Positions 39,294 through 50,772 of a stretch of 64,000 nucleotides of DNA are shown piece after piece; the first letter of the stretch is position 1, and each line of letters starts with the position of its first letter. Under the pieces are notes generated by a model that searched no databases, was not told where the DNA came from, and saw only the letters and a list, made by a program, of their open reading frames with translations. Source of the stretch: Canna indica (Eukaryota; Streptophyta; Magnoliopsida; Zingiberales; Cannaceae); assembly GCA_034359265.1 (NCBI GenBank), contig CP136898.1:684501-748500 (forward strand). Reading direction: 5' to 3'. Both the position numbers and the translations under genes were made by a program.

Positions 39294-40653
39294 TGATAGA
39301 CGAATCAAACGAGGAGTTTCTCTTCTTCTTCGTCTTCCGATGAAGCAGCAGGAGAGTGAGTAGGTGGGTGCTAAATGCTAATTGGCCCTTTTTTATGATA
39401 ACGCGATTGGGCTGTCAGCCTGCCATGATTGAGTTGGATCATGTGCACGTGGCGGATTATTATCCGTCGGGTGCATATGATGGCTGGCTCGCCACGACAG
39501 GGTTCGCCGTAGATGGAAAGATCTTGACCGTTGGTTTTGCATGACCGTGTGAAAACTCCGAGATTCTTTGGGAAGAGGCTATTTTCTACATCTGTACGAT
39601 TATTAATTTAGTGTTGACTGATTACTTTCGTACATTGGACGATTGCTTACTTTAAAAAATCATTATTTCAGTGCAAAAAAGGATATTTTCTTCAGCAATT
39701 TCTCAAAATCGAACAGTTTTATTATAATTTTTCCAAACCAAATCAGAATGTATTATAATTTTCAGATCTAGAATCAAATTTTAATAATATTCAGCATGCG
39801 ACCTTGCAAAAGTCTGTAATGCAAAAAAATAAAAAATAAAAAAATAAAATTTCTGATAAATATATTTTATAATAAAATAGATTTTAAAGATCTAAAGAAT
39901 TTGGACCAAAGCATTACCGACTTTTGCAAGGAGACCCGATGAATATGATCAAAATTGAATTTCGGGTCTGAAAATTTATATATATACATTTAGGTTTGAA
40001 GAAATTCCAATAAAATTGTTCAAGTTCTGAGAAATTTCCACTCAGTCTTGCTAAGTGCTAACCTTACTACTTTAGGGCCTTGGGATCATTTTTCTCCAAT
40101 TAAGCCAGGTTTCAAGCATGTTTATTTATCCCGAACAAAATTCAGATCAAGTTTCAGATTTTTATCAAAATTTAAAACGAAACCAGAATAATTTTATGAA
40201 AAAAAATTGAATCCGAAATAAAAATTCACAAATTCTTAAACATGAATTTATAAAGCCGATGGACTATAACGCTAAAAATTCTACACATTTATTCTTATTA
40301 TAATATGAAATTATTTTTCTAATTATATATGGTTATTTTCTTGTAACATTAAAAAATTATATTTTTAATATATTCTTAACGCTCTTACAGACTTTTGAAA
40401 TCTTAGAAGTCATTTAAGAACTTTTGAACAAAAGTATGCAAATTTTCTATTCACTATAATATTACGTTATTTTTTTCAATTGCATATGACTATTTTTTCA
40501 AATGAAATTATTTTAGTTATTATAGATTGCAATTATAATAGGCTTTTAGGGGACTTAAAGATTTCCATATAAAAATATGTAAGCCTATAAAAAATATAGA
40601 GAGAGAGAGATACTAGATACTAAAATCGACTGATTTTTTTGTTAAAGACCTAA

Positions 40654-40711
40654 GAATGTCTTTATGATAATTAAATACTTTGGAATGTCTTTATGATAAT
40701 TAAATACTTTG
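40654..40711. repeat. 29-bp tandem duplication
   Basis: Two head-to-tail 29-bp copies of a unit beginning GAATGTCTTTATGATAATTA, in AT-rich DNA. Confidence 0.85.
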
Positions 40712-42420
40712 GAGAGAAAGTCTTTAAGAGCATTAAAAGCTTATTAAAATATAACTTTTAATAACTAAAATGATTTCACGTCACAATAGTCATATGTAAG
40801 TAAAAAGTAATTAAAATTTTAATAAAGTCCTTATGTCTTCTTAAACTTGTTTAGAAAGTATTATATAATAACAAATAATTTGATTTTACATGAAAATAAT
40901 CATATGTAATTAAAAATAATAATTTTATATTATAATAACCACAAAAATTGCAAAACTTTAAATAATAATAGATTTTTAAAGTGTTATAGATTTTTAACAA
41001 AAAGTCTTTAAGCGACTTAAGACTTTGGGATCCGAAAATCTTCAAAGTCTTAAAAAATCAATTTAAAAAATAATTTTTAGCAAATAATAAATTTTATATT
41101 GAAAAATAGCAGTACGTAATTAAAGGAATAATTTCATTTAATAATGTGCACAATAACTAGAAATTTTTTTACTGTTATAAACAATCTAAGTGAAGTCTTT
41201 TAAGGACTTTATTCAAAAATATGAGAGTATAAAATAGGTATTCCAACTTTTTATTCAGATTTTAATTTTTTTGAATTCCTATTTCGGATTCAAAAAAAAA
41301 TTTATATAAATTTAATACGATTTGGAGAAGTTGCTCCAATTACATGACTCAGTTTTCTTTAAAATTTAATAAAATACATTTATTATTTGAAATAATAAAT
41401 TAAGCAAAGTGACTAACTCATTCCGATTTCCAAAACAAACTACTTGCTAACGTATCGAAGCTTAACGCATTCCATATTCTGGACCAAAACTGACAATAAC
41501 CGAATAATAAGACCACATTTCATAGCCTAGGATGTTAGCATACTGCAGAAGTAACACCACAGCCTCAACAGAAAAAAATGAACCATATATCAAAAGATAA
41601 TTCATCTCCAGTGTGGGGTATTAGGTCTGATCTTTAATGATTCACGGCTCCAAACGTATGATCCGCATAACACTATTGTACGAGCTGTCTTTACATTCAT
41701 TTAGATCTCTCACAACTATATATCCGCCAGTGAATGCCATTAGTTTCAGCGAGCTATATGCAGTCTCAGTTTATCAATGGACAACTACATGTGGAGAGAG
41801 CTAAATAGAAACATGTTTTGTCAATCTATAAATAAGCATTAAAGATAGATAACATTGACATCTTGTGATAGATCTTCCCAGCATCGTGTCCACTTGTCTT
41901 TCACATGCTTCATGTCAACAGTCTCCTACAGTCAACCAAAACGAAAGCTTGATGAGCATAAAATATAGTTTGTATCTTAAATTTTATAGTAGGCTCTGCG
42001 ATCTTGTAAGCAAGAATTCAAATAGAAGTCCTTACCAAATAACAGCTACATAGCTGAACCATTGCCTTTTATGAATGATATGGGTCCAGATGGAACAAAT
42101 ACATTTAGCAAGCAAAAGGGAACCCTCGATTATTCTTTGGTAAGAATAATATTGGTTTCCAATACCAGAGCTATTACCCCCTCAGCAATCTCTGCAATGG
42201 TATTTTTTATTTTATTCCTACAAATACAATATGACTATATGAGATGATGCACAAATAACTCTAATAGTGAACTATTCCAGATGTGTAGATCTATTTGGAT
42301 GCATCTATCAGTCTATTGTATATATAATAGTGAACTAATAACTCATTGTGAAGACCTCCCAACAGGAGGGCTACTAAGAGGCCTGCTATTCCAAAAGTGA
42401 AAACTGAATTGCTCTCTCCA

Positions 42421-42459
42421 TTTTATGTCTCCATGTTTGACAAACATGGGGACATAAAA
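42421..42459. repeat. Near-perfect 19-bp inverted repeat (hairpin)
   Basis: Left arm TTTTATGTCTCCATGTTTG, one spacer base, right arm CAAACATGGGGACATAAAA; one mismatch. It lies about 310 bp past the CYP71 stop codon. The loop is too short for a microRNA precursor; a folded DNA site or transposon relic is possible. Confidence 0.8.
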
Positions 42460-42767
42460 AACAGGATCCTATCAATTTGGTCTCAGCCTAAGATAATAAG
42501 CTCATCAGCTTGGTCTTACTTGACCATGACATACATGTATTCAGGCAAGGAATCTATAGACCGCTAAAATACTAGTCGTCACCCATTCTCACATGCATTA
42601 TCTATACAAACAAAAATGGCATTGTTGAACATTAGAAAACAGAACATCCTATCATACAAAACAGTGTAGGATCTATATATTAAGGCTAGAAAATGACAGA
42701 ATTTGAATAGATGCACATGTGTGAAAGTACAGAGTAAAGTAGATACCTTCTTGATGAATGAATAATT

Positions 42768-45700
42768 CTAGGATTTGGGAACTGTTACATTCAATATCTT
42801 CACATCCTGATATGGCTTGTCGCTCTTATCTGTCTTAACCTTCTCTATTGCCTGCTCAGATACAGTCAGAGTGAATAAAACCAGAATCTATGAAATGAAC
42901 AGATGAAACTAAGGTTCAAAAGATATTGTGTTGTACCTGAACAACGTCCATTCCCTTTACAACCCTACCAAAAACAGTATGCTTATTGTCCAGCCACGGA
43001 GTGGCCACTGTTGTTATAAAAAACTGTGAACCATTGGTGTTTGGCCCAGCATTTGCCATCGACAATGTGAAAGGTCTATCGTGTCTTAAACTGAAAGTTT
43101 ACAAGTTATCACAGTCAAAATTTATAAAAAGAAATAATGTCTAATTTGCATATATTCACTTAGGTTGAAAACATAATGCATCCAAGAGGCCATAGAAATA
43201 AAAAATCTTCTTATAGCAAACAAAATTTATATTCACATATAGGGGATCAAAAAACATATGATTTAATAGCATTTTGTTAATATACACATGAATTTTTTCA
43301 ATCTAAACTGCATTTCCTATTTTAATTTATATGTAAAATCTTTTTTTGTCAACGAAAAGTACTTATAGAGTCATTGTCAAACAGGACTAACCTATTGTGA
43401 TAAAGCTGCCAACAATGTAAAGGAAAATAAAAGAACATTATGAGAAGGTAATATGGCAAGCCCCGCTTTCTAGTAGCAAAATTGGCGCTTGAAAAAGTAG
43501 GATAGGGCAGTACAATTTAACAACAATATTTATGTAATTCAAATCCACTGCAATATATGATATCAAAAACATATTTATTCGTTTAAAAGTACCTTTTATG
43601 GAACTCATCTTCAAATTCCCTTCCCCATATAGATTGCCCACCAGTGCCATCACCCAAGGGATCCCCTGTCTGTATCATGAATCCTTTAATTACTCGGTGG
43701 AAGATGAGGTTATCATAATAACCATTTTTACAATGAGTAGTGAAATTCTCCACAGTTTTGGGGCATTCTTCTGGATATAGTCTCAAGTGAATATCACCAA
43801 GTGATGTGTGCAGCACCTGACCATATAACAAACCAGTCACAATAATAAGGGAGGTTATAATATTTTATATTCATATTTGTGCCCAAAAAAACATAATTAA
43901 AAAACCCCATCAAAAAAGTGACACAAGTGTCATTGCTAGTGAGGCACAAGCAAACAACTCAAACATGAAGACAAACTGAACCAGTGCCAAATGCTGAAAA
44001 AAGCTATGTTTCACAGACAATCAATACAAAGCATTCTACTATAGGACAAGAAACATTACCACATTATCAGGAAGAGACGTCGTGACAGCCTTTCCTAGGT
44101 CAGATACAGCTAAAAGCTCTTCAGGAGGAGGCTTTTCATTAAAAACATCTCGTCCCTTTGTTGCATCTTCAGGTTCTTCAGGTTCCCTACGGCTATTTAC
44201 AGAAAAACAAAAATGTTGAGTTCGTTGTACAATTAAAATAAAGGGCATGTCCAGCATATGTCAATATTAGTTTCATACATCATAATCAACATAAAAGACG
44301 TCCAACAGTTCAGCACAAAGGGTCAAGTAAGAAGGAGAAAGGCTACTATAGTATAGAATATGATTGTTGTCAAAAACCATTAAATTGAGCACATAGAATT
44401 TGTAAGCTTGATTCATAAACAATTCCAGTTCAATTACTGTGCAGGATCAGCAGTGATATATGAACACATGAAAATGAACTATATACTAAACCTAATACCT
44501 GAATAGATATATTCGATGTTTCTTAAAAGCACAACAAAGAAGTGTTGGATCTGACAAAGGCTCTTTGCTCTCATTAACATTTGCTGCTGCTGTAGGGATC
44601 TTCCTAACCTTTTTATTACTCTTTTCACCTTGGTACAATGCAATTCTTAAAAACCTATCATTGTTCTCCACTTTCCCAAGTATCCGTGCAACCTTATTTG
44701 TATGCAAATTCACAATCTGTGCCAGAAAGCAAATGAAAAGCACTTAATTAAAGCCACAAAAAACAAGCTAAACTGTAAAAATATATTTTTCCCAAAAATG
44801 TGTAGTAGTTTGAAATGCATAATGAAAAGACAAAATCAAGGCTGAGGGGATTGAAATTTTCACAAAATTCGACATTTAATAATATTGGCAAAATGTACTC
44901 ACTTTTATGCCAAGCAGAGTTGCATAAATAAGAAAGTTAGAACTCTCATCAAATACAGCATTTGGTTCTGGGGCATTTTCAGTCTTTTCTATTTCCTTCT
45001 CAACAGCCATTCTTCGCCCAAAATCAATAGCATCAAGACGATACAAAGGAGCATCACTCCTTTGCAGATCTTGGGCCACCTGATAATCAATTTAAACAAA
45101 TTTCATATTCCTGACAATAAGATAACCTTTTCAAATGACAGCTTTTAGATGAAAATGAGTATTAAGGTATTACCTCAAGAGACTCATCATATACGCGCCT
45201 AAGTTTACCCTTCTTGAACCAAAAAACACGGATTCTGCGGTCAGGAGAGGTTACAGCAAACTGGCTGCCATCTGGACTCACCTAAACAAACAAAGTCCAT
45301 ATATACAATGAATAAAACATTAAAAATTATTCGAGCATGACAAAATTATTATTCAAATTGAAATGTGAAACAGCATGAATGATGATTGTTTATACATACT
45401 ATGATACTGGAAATGGGGACATAGGCAGTAAAGAAAAACATGCAACAGTAGTTTATCCAGAAAACCGGCAAAAAGCCTTTTCTTTTTCAGCTGATTCAAA
45501 CTTAATCAGATAGCACATGCTAAAAACTAGCATGCAGCATTCAAGCTACCACAACCACATGAATTTAATGAAAGATGAAGAAACATCAATTTCAGTGCAC
45601 TACCTCAATTGCTGATACAGTTGTCTTGCACTTTGCAATCTCAAACAAATTTGTGTCTGTTTTGAACCTAAAACTCACGCTGCAGGCAATACAAAACAAA

Positions 45701-47977
45701 AAATATCAATGGTCATTTATGGTTTTGATTGCATGAATTCCTAAACCAGCTTACTGATCGAAAAGAAAGCTCCTGATGTTTATTCAGTACACATTAATGT
45801 AGATAAATATTTACACTTCAATTATAAAGACAATGTATGTAGATATTTTTCATCTATAGTAAGCATTATCAAGATTTTGAGTGTTATATCTATAATGGTC
45901 AACGAACTAGTACCAACCCAGTTTCTGGAAACTGGAGCTTATCTGGACACCAGTATTCAATGACACCTTTGGCATCAGCTGATATCACAACATCATGGAT
46001 GTGGTTGTATTTCATTAATTTTATAGGGCCCATGTGAATCTGCAAAGGAAAGGAAACTAGAGTGTTCAGGCAAAAAATGAGTGAAAAAAAGGTTAAGCTT
46101 ACCGTGACACTTGAAATAGAAAAAGAATAATGGTATCAACCTCCTTTGAGATGATTGGTTCATTAGAACCAGCACGCACATCGTATATGCCAACAAAAGC
46201 AGAGTTCCGGTCACTAATTGCAAGCTTGGCTTTGACATCCCCCTGCCTATATACCCATTCAACCGCACCAGGAACAAATGGGAGACGCATCATAACCATC
46301 ATATCATAGTTAACAACATCATAAATTTTTACAGATCGGTCATGGGAGATTGTACAACACAATAAGCCATCAATGCTTACCTGCATCACTGAACAAAACC
46401 ATGATTAACAACAGCTCAAAATAGTCATGACTCATGAGAACAGAAAAATGAAAGTAAATGATAAACCAGCAGGTGCAGAACACTTGTAAATAATGAATTA
46501 ATGACTACAAATCTACAATCACAATCACTTGCTAAAAACTGGAGAAAAAATTAATTCAAAATATTTGAGAGACTGAATAAGCACCAAATATGGCATTTCA
46601 CGTGAAAAACTCCATGGGTTAACTTTAGCTACAATTTTGAAGCACTAAACAAGGACAAAATTGTAATCATGTGGGGGAGAAGAAACACCAGCTGATTTGG
46701 TCATCAACTATAATAGAATGATCTAAACTTGAGAAATAAATTTGAAATGTTAAGCAAGTACTCACTGCCAGGCCTTCTATAGGACCAAGGTGAGATCTGA
46801 AATGTTTAGCAAATTCAATTCCAACAGGTTTCTTCTTCCAAAATTTCAAGTGTCCTACAAAGGATCAAATTCATCAAAAGGATCAATAAACAGATATAAG
46901 GAAGCAAAATTATAACATAAACCAATATAACGTGAATAAACCACCAATCACATCAAAATATGGAACAAGACTGTTAACATGGTGTCATAATAATTAAAGT
47001 AGATGAAAAAGGTGAATCATCATCTCAGAATACAGTAAAAATTGTTAGAAGTGTTAAATGCAATAACTTAAATACAAATTCAAGTGAGCAGTTTTGAGTT
47101 GAATTGATGTATGGAGTGGTAACAACTAAGGATTAAGTATTTTTTGCCACATAATGTCTGTTTTCTTGCATGTTTAGTCCAAGTTGCAGGGCCAATGAAC
47201 ATATTGGTTGCCTCAAATAATTTATGTAAGAGTAATTATGTGGATTATCCTGTCTGCTTTGTAACTGTTGAGATTCAAATATTTCATAAGCACCAAGATA
47301 TAGTTTCCTTGGCTTAGCTTCATGCTAAAACATAAAAAGAAACTTTTTAATAATATGTTTTGGTACTGAACAAGACTGTCAAAAAGCCTATTGGAAGAGC
47401 TTTTTTTTTTAGTAAGCCTATTGGAAGAGCTTTTGATACACCAATTAATCCCACATGAGAATTTCTGGGTAGATTGGTATTATGACTAAAATTTAACTAA
47501 AATCGCCCGTGAAACAAAATACGTAGTTCCAATAACATTTTTGACAGGCTAAAAAAATACAAGTAAAACAAAGTACTTCGACAACGCAATTCACATAGGA
47601 AGGAACAGAGACAGACGGCGCACCATCAGCACTTCCGGTTATGAAGAAATCAGCAACTGACGAGGCAACATGCGTGACAACATCTCTGTGCATGTAGCTC
47701 TTCTCATACCTGCAGCAGCTCAAGCTTCATGTCAGAGAAAGAATCATGACGAGCTGAAACTAAAATTACAGTAAAGCGAGCGAAGCAGCCATTACATCTG
47801 GGCGCAAGGAAGGGTGTCGAGGAAGGCTTGCTCGAACTGTAGAGGACGCTTGGGCCGCGCGCGAGGGGCGGGGCCGGGCCCTACGACCGGTTCCTCGTCA
47901 CCGTCCTCCTCCGGCAAAGACGGAGGTGGTGACGGCGGTGGATCAGCCGATTGCTTCCCGTTTCCTTCATCCTCCAT
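42768..47977 (-). CDS. CYP71: WD40-cyclophilin CYP71 (peptidyl-prolyl isomerase)
   Basis: Nuclear WD40-repeat cyclophilin; Arabidopsis CYP71 binds histone H3 and works in chromatin silencing with LHP1 and in CAF-1 function. Exons: 47977-47796, 47709-47624, 46854-46766, 46380-46141, 46039-45918, 45679-45604, 45281-45174, 45079-44903, 44716-44499, 44192-44060, 43816-43593, 43090-42937, 42851-42768, giving 630 residues (Arabidopsis 631). An acidic/proline-rich head is followed by [16 protein letters not shown], then WD40 repeats from about residue 65 to 350 (for example [27 protein letters not shown]). The cyclophilin domain fills 478-630: [28 protein letters not shown] and [11 protein letters not shown]. 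The isomerase residues look intact. Not to be confused with the P450 family of the same name. A human counterpart is PPWD1. Confidence 0.96.
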
Positions 47978-48653
47978 CGAGATCGAGATCGAGAAGAGAA
48001 GAAGGAAAAGATGAGCGAGGCAGCAGTGCGAGGGAAACAGAAATCTTGTAATTTTAGGGCTGACGTTCTTCATCGAGGGTTTTGAGATGATCGGAGATGA
48101 AGTGTAGTTGTTTAATGGGTCGGGTTGAGCTCGCCCGTTAACCCAACCCATTAGCAATTCGACTATTCATCATATGTTTTATATACATGTTGCGTGTCCA
48201 CTATTTGAAATTTTTTTATTCAATATATTTGTTTTATTTCAGGACGGAATTCTAAAATTATTTGAGACTAGTTCTATTTTTATTAATTTCATATTTTAAT
48301 AAAAATTAAGAAAAAATATTTTCCCCACCATAGGATTTTTTTTCATTTTGGGCCCTCAAATTTTTGAAAGTAAAAATTATATCCATATAAGTAAGGATTT
48401 CATTTACGTAGTCTTTTTTCAAACCTTTAAATAATATTTAATATTTGGAAATTTTTGGATTAGATTAAAATAAGATTCTTCAGTTAAAGAGTTCAATTTA
48501 ATACTCACTTCAAACTTCATTTAAAACTCCAAGTCCATTTTTACTTTAACAATGTATTTTTCTATTTAATAATAAGCTAATTAATTATTAATTATAGTGG
48601 ACATTTTGTTGAAATTGAAATTGAACTAGACACTTTAACTTATATGCAATTTC
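47978..48653. other. Intergenic: CYP71 promoter side
   Basis: CYP71 leader and promoter for about 180 bp, then AT-rich sequence. No gene or other element recognised before the SINE target duplication at 48637. Confidence 0.5.
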
Positions 48654-48833
48654 ATTGATCAATTAGTAGTTCAGTGGTGAGTCATTTAAGTATGTTATAA
48701 ATCGGTTACGATTCGGTTCTTAGTTTTAGCGCTTGTCTATGTGTATATTTTGTAATGCGTCTTGTGCGTTTATTCTTATATTTGTGTACTCTCTGTAATA
48801 ACTATATTATAGAGATATTTTATTATTAAAAAA
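48654..48833 (+). mobile_element. tRNA-derived SINE with perfect 17-bp target duplication
   Basis: About 180 bp. Box A TAGTTCAGTGG (48667-48677) matches the Pol III consensus fully; Box B-like GGTTACGATTC is at 48704-48714. The body ends TAACTATATTATAGAG and a short A-rich tail. It is flanked by the identical 17-bp repeat AACTTATATGCAATTTC at 48637-48653 and 48834-48850, the mark of LINE-aided retroposition. Same family as 28888-29069. Confidence 0.88.
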
Positions 48834-48850
48834 AACTTATATGCAATTTC

Positions 48851-49875
48851 TAAATAGTAAATTATTTTAAATTTTATTATATATATATTGAATATAAGGG
48901 AGAATAGGATTGTTATTATGTATAAAGCGTGTGTGAATAAAAATTTGAAATATTTGACTATAAAATGCTAAGAAAATAGTTGTGTTCATTGGATATCAAC
49001 ACCCAACTAAAAAAAGTCTGGCACACAAGCAACTGATGATGACAACACTCACAAAAGAAATTGAAATCAGTGCAGCATTTGGATGACTTTTGCAGTGTGT
49101 AATTTGGCCAACTTGAAGAGAAATTCTACCAGAAAACCACTTCAAACACACAATCATTTAACTTTAGCTAATGCAAGCTGTAATCTAAAATCATGCCTAC
49201 GCATGAGAAGATTCTATTTCCACTTATTAATGCATGTAAAAGAAAGGTGTCAATGTAAAAAAATTAAAAGCTAAGCAGAGGCAGCAGATGCTTTTGTGTT
49301 TATGAAAAAGATGACTTTCTTGGCTTTCTTATGCACATGGGAGATCAAATTAAACCAAAAAGTCAAAAGCAGAAAATAGAAATCACTTCCATTCCACCCA
49401 TAGAAATCATTGCTGAGTACACATGCACATGAGAGCAAAGCAGGCATCATCATCCCCCCCCTTTGACAAAATAAATAAAGCAGATAAGATTCTGCAATGG
49501 CTTCTTTTGTTCTGAGGAAGCAAGCAGACTTTGATGCTGTTCATCTTTCTGAACATGCCTCATCTGGCTTCATCGTAGTTAATGTTTTGGAATCTCTCAT
49601 TACTGTCTGTGTCGATTTGCAGATCAAATACATGTAACAAAACAAAGAATTCTATCACCAGTTCAAGAAACAGGCCTCCAAATTTGGCATATCTCAGTAT
49701 ATATCATTAATTCTTGGTTGATGAGAATTAGTAGACAAAAACACAAATCAGAAAGAAAAAATATATAGCCAGATCAATAAACAAGCTTCAAAATCAAGTC
49801 TTTTTCTGTCAAGAATTCACTACTTCGTTTCCTGCAACCAAAACTCTGCAAGCAGGAAGACAGCCAGGCCAGCTT
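48851..49875. other. Intergenic: 3' flank of the DUF868 gene
   Basis: AT-rich; the right part (about 49.45-49.87 kb) is probably the 3' untranslated region of the DUF868 gene. No other feature seen. Confidence 0.5.
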
Positions 49876-50772
49876 TTATCTGTTCTTGGAAGCTTGGATC
49901 AACAGAGTGAACTGAGATGTACCTTTGGCCAGCTCCTCCTCCGACCACAGCCTGCTGTCCATGTTGCTCCTCGTGCGGAACACGAAGGTGGCTGCGCCGC
50001 CGCCGGACGGTGATCCCCGGAACCACCAATCGTGGACGTTCCACAGCACGTCGATCGGCGACCCGTCGACGTATATGGTCTGGTTCCCTCTGAAGTTCCA
50101 GCTCACGCGCCGCACGTTGATCAGCCTCTTCCGGTCGACGCACACGTAGAGCTCCGCGCTCGCGGCGTCGCTCTCGTCGCCCTTGCACCGTATCATCACC
50201 TCGTGCTCCCGGCCGCCGCTGCAGAACCGGGCCTTGGTCGAGTGATGCGTCACGCCGAATACCTGCTCGGCCCTGCGGTACATCGAGAACTCCGCGACCC
50301 GCGGCTTGCGCTCGAACTTGCTCTTGATGAAATCTCTGCACGTGTCGCCGACCAAGAGGACGAGCTCGTCGTCGGCCAGCACGACGAGGTAGTAGTCCTT
50401 GACCGGCTCCGGCGCCGCGCCGGCGTACTTGGCAGCGGAGAAGTCCCAGAAGAGGGTGCAGGCGGAGTTGCCTGCGGGAAAGGGGCGGTTGCCCTTTTTC
50501 TTCCGCAGGACCTGGCACTGGCCGTCGCGCTTGGCGGAGGAATTCTCCTCGACCGCGACGAGAACGGAGGCGTCGCCGGTGTTGGTCCTGTGCCAGATGA
50601 GGTTGACGAGGAGCTGCTTCCGGGTGGAGAGAGTGGCCTTGTAGGAGGAGGAAGCGGTGTTCTTGTTCGCAGTCAGCGGTGGAGAAGTCAGGGAGGAGGC
50701 GAAGCTGCCGGAGCATGAGGATTCGGCGACCCTGACGGCGTGGTCGCTGAAGCAGGCGACCATGTCTCTCAT
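49876..50772 (-). CDS. DUF868 family protein, unknown function
   Basis: Intronless plant protein of 298 residues in the DUF868 family. Family blocks seen in order: N-terminal MRDMVACFSDHAVRV, YKATLSTRKQLLVNLIWHR, VLRKKKGNRPFPAG, LFWDFSAAKYAGAAPEPV, HHSTKARFCSGG, VSWNFRGNQTIYVDG, VLWNVHDWWFRG and VFRTRSNMDSRLW. The start was set at MRDMVACF (50772), where homologues begin. The frame is open for 29 more codons upstream (proline-rich) and a longer N-terminus cannot be excluded. GC-rich. No signal peptide or membrane segment. Its role is not known; it has a two-sheet, beta-rich look. A longer shadow frame (49820-51016) on the same strand is not real. Confidence 0.9.
   Translation of the reverse strand: MRDMVACFSDHAVRVAESSCSGSFASSLTSPPLTANKNTASSSYKATLSTRKQLLVNLIWHRTNTGDASVLVAVEENSSAKRDGQCQVLRKKKGNRPFPAGNSACTLFWDFSAAKYAGAAPEPVKDYYLVVLADDELVLLVGDTCRDFIKSKFERKPRVAEFSMYRRAEQVFGVTHHSTKARFCSGGREHEVMIRCKGDESDAASAELYVCVDRKRLINVRRVSWNFRGNQTIYVDGSPIDVLWNVHDWWFRGSPSGGGAATFVFRTRSNMDSRLWSEEELAKGTSQFTLLIQASKNR

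Larger units (their letters stand above)
39294..42767. other. Intergenic: MDAR promoter to CYP71 3' flank
   Basis: About 3.5 kb. The first 250 bp is GC-richer MDAR promoter. 39.6-41.4 kb is strongly AT-rich with simple repeated wording (ATTATAATAACC, TTTTAAAGACTT variants) and looks like decayed transposon sequence. 41.5-42.7 kb probably includes CYP71 3' sequence and a hairpin (listed separately). No coding gene recognised. Confidence 0.5.

Noticed and set aside
42421..42459. Hairpin as a microRNA precursor
   Set aside because: Loop of one base and 19-bp arms are too short for a plant pre-miRNA.
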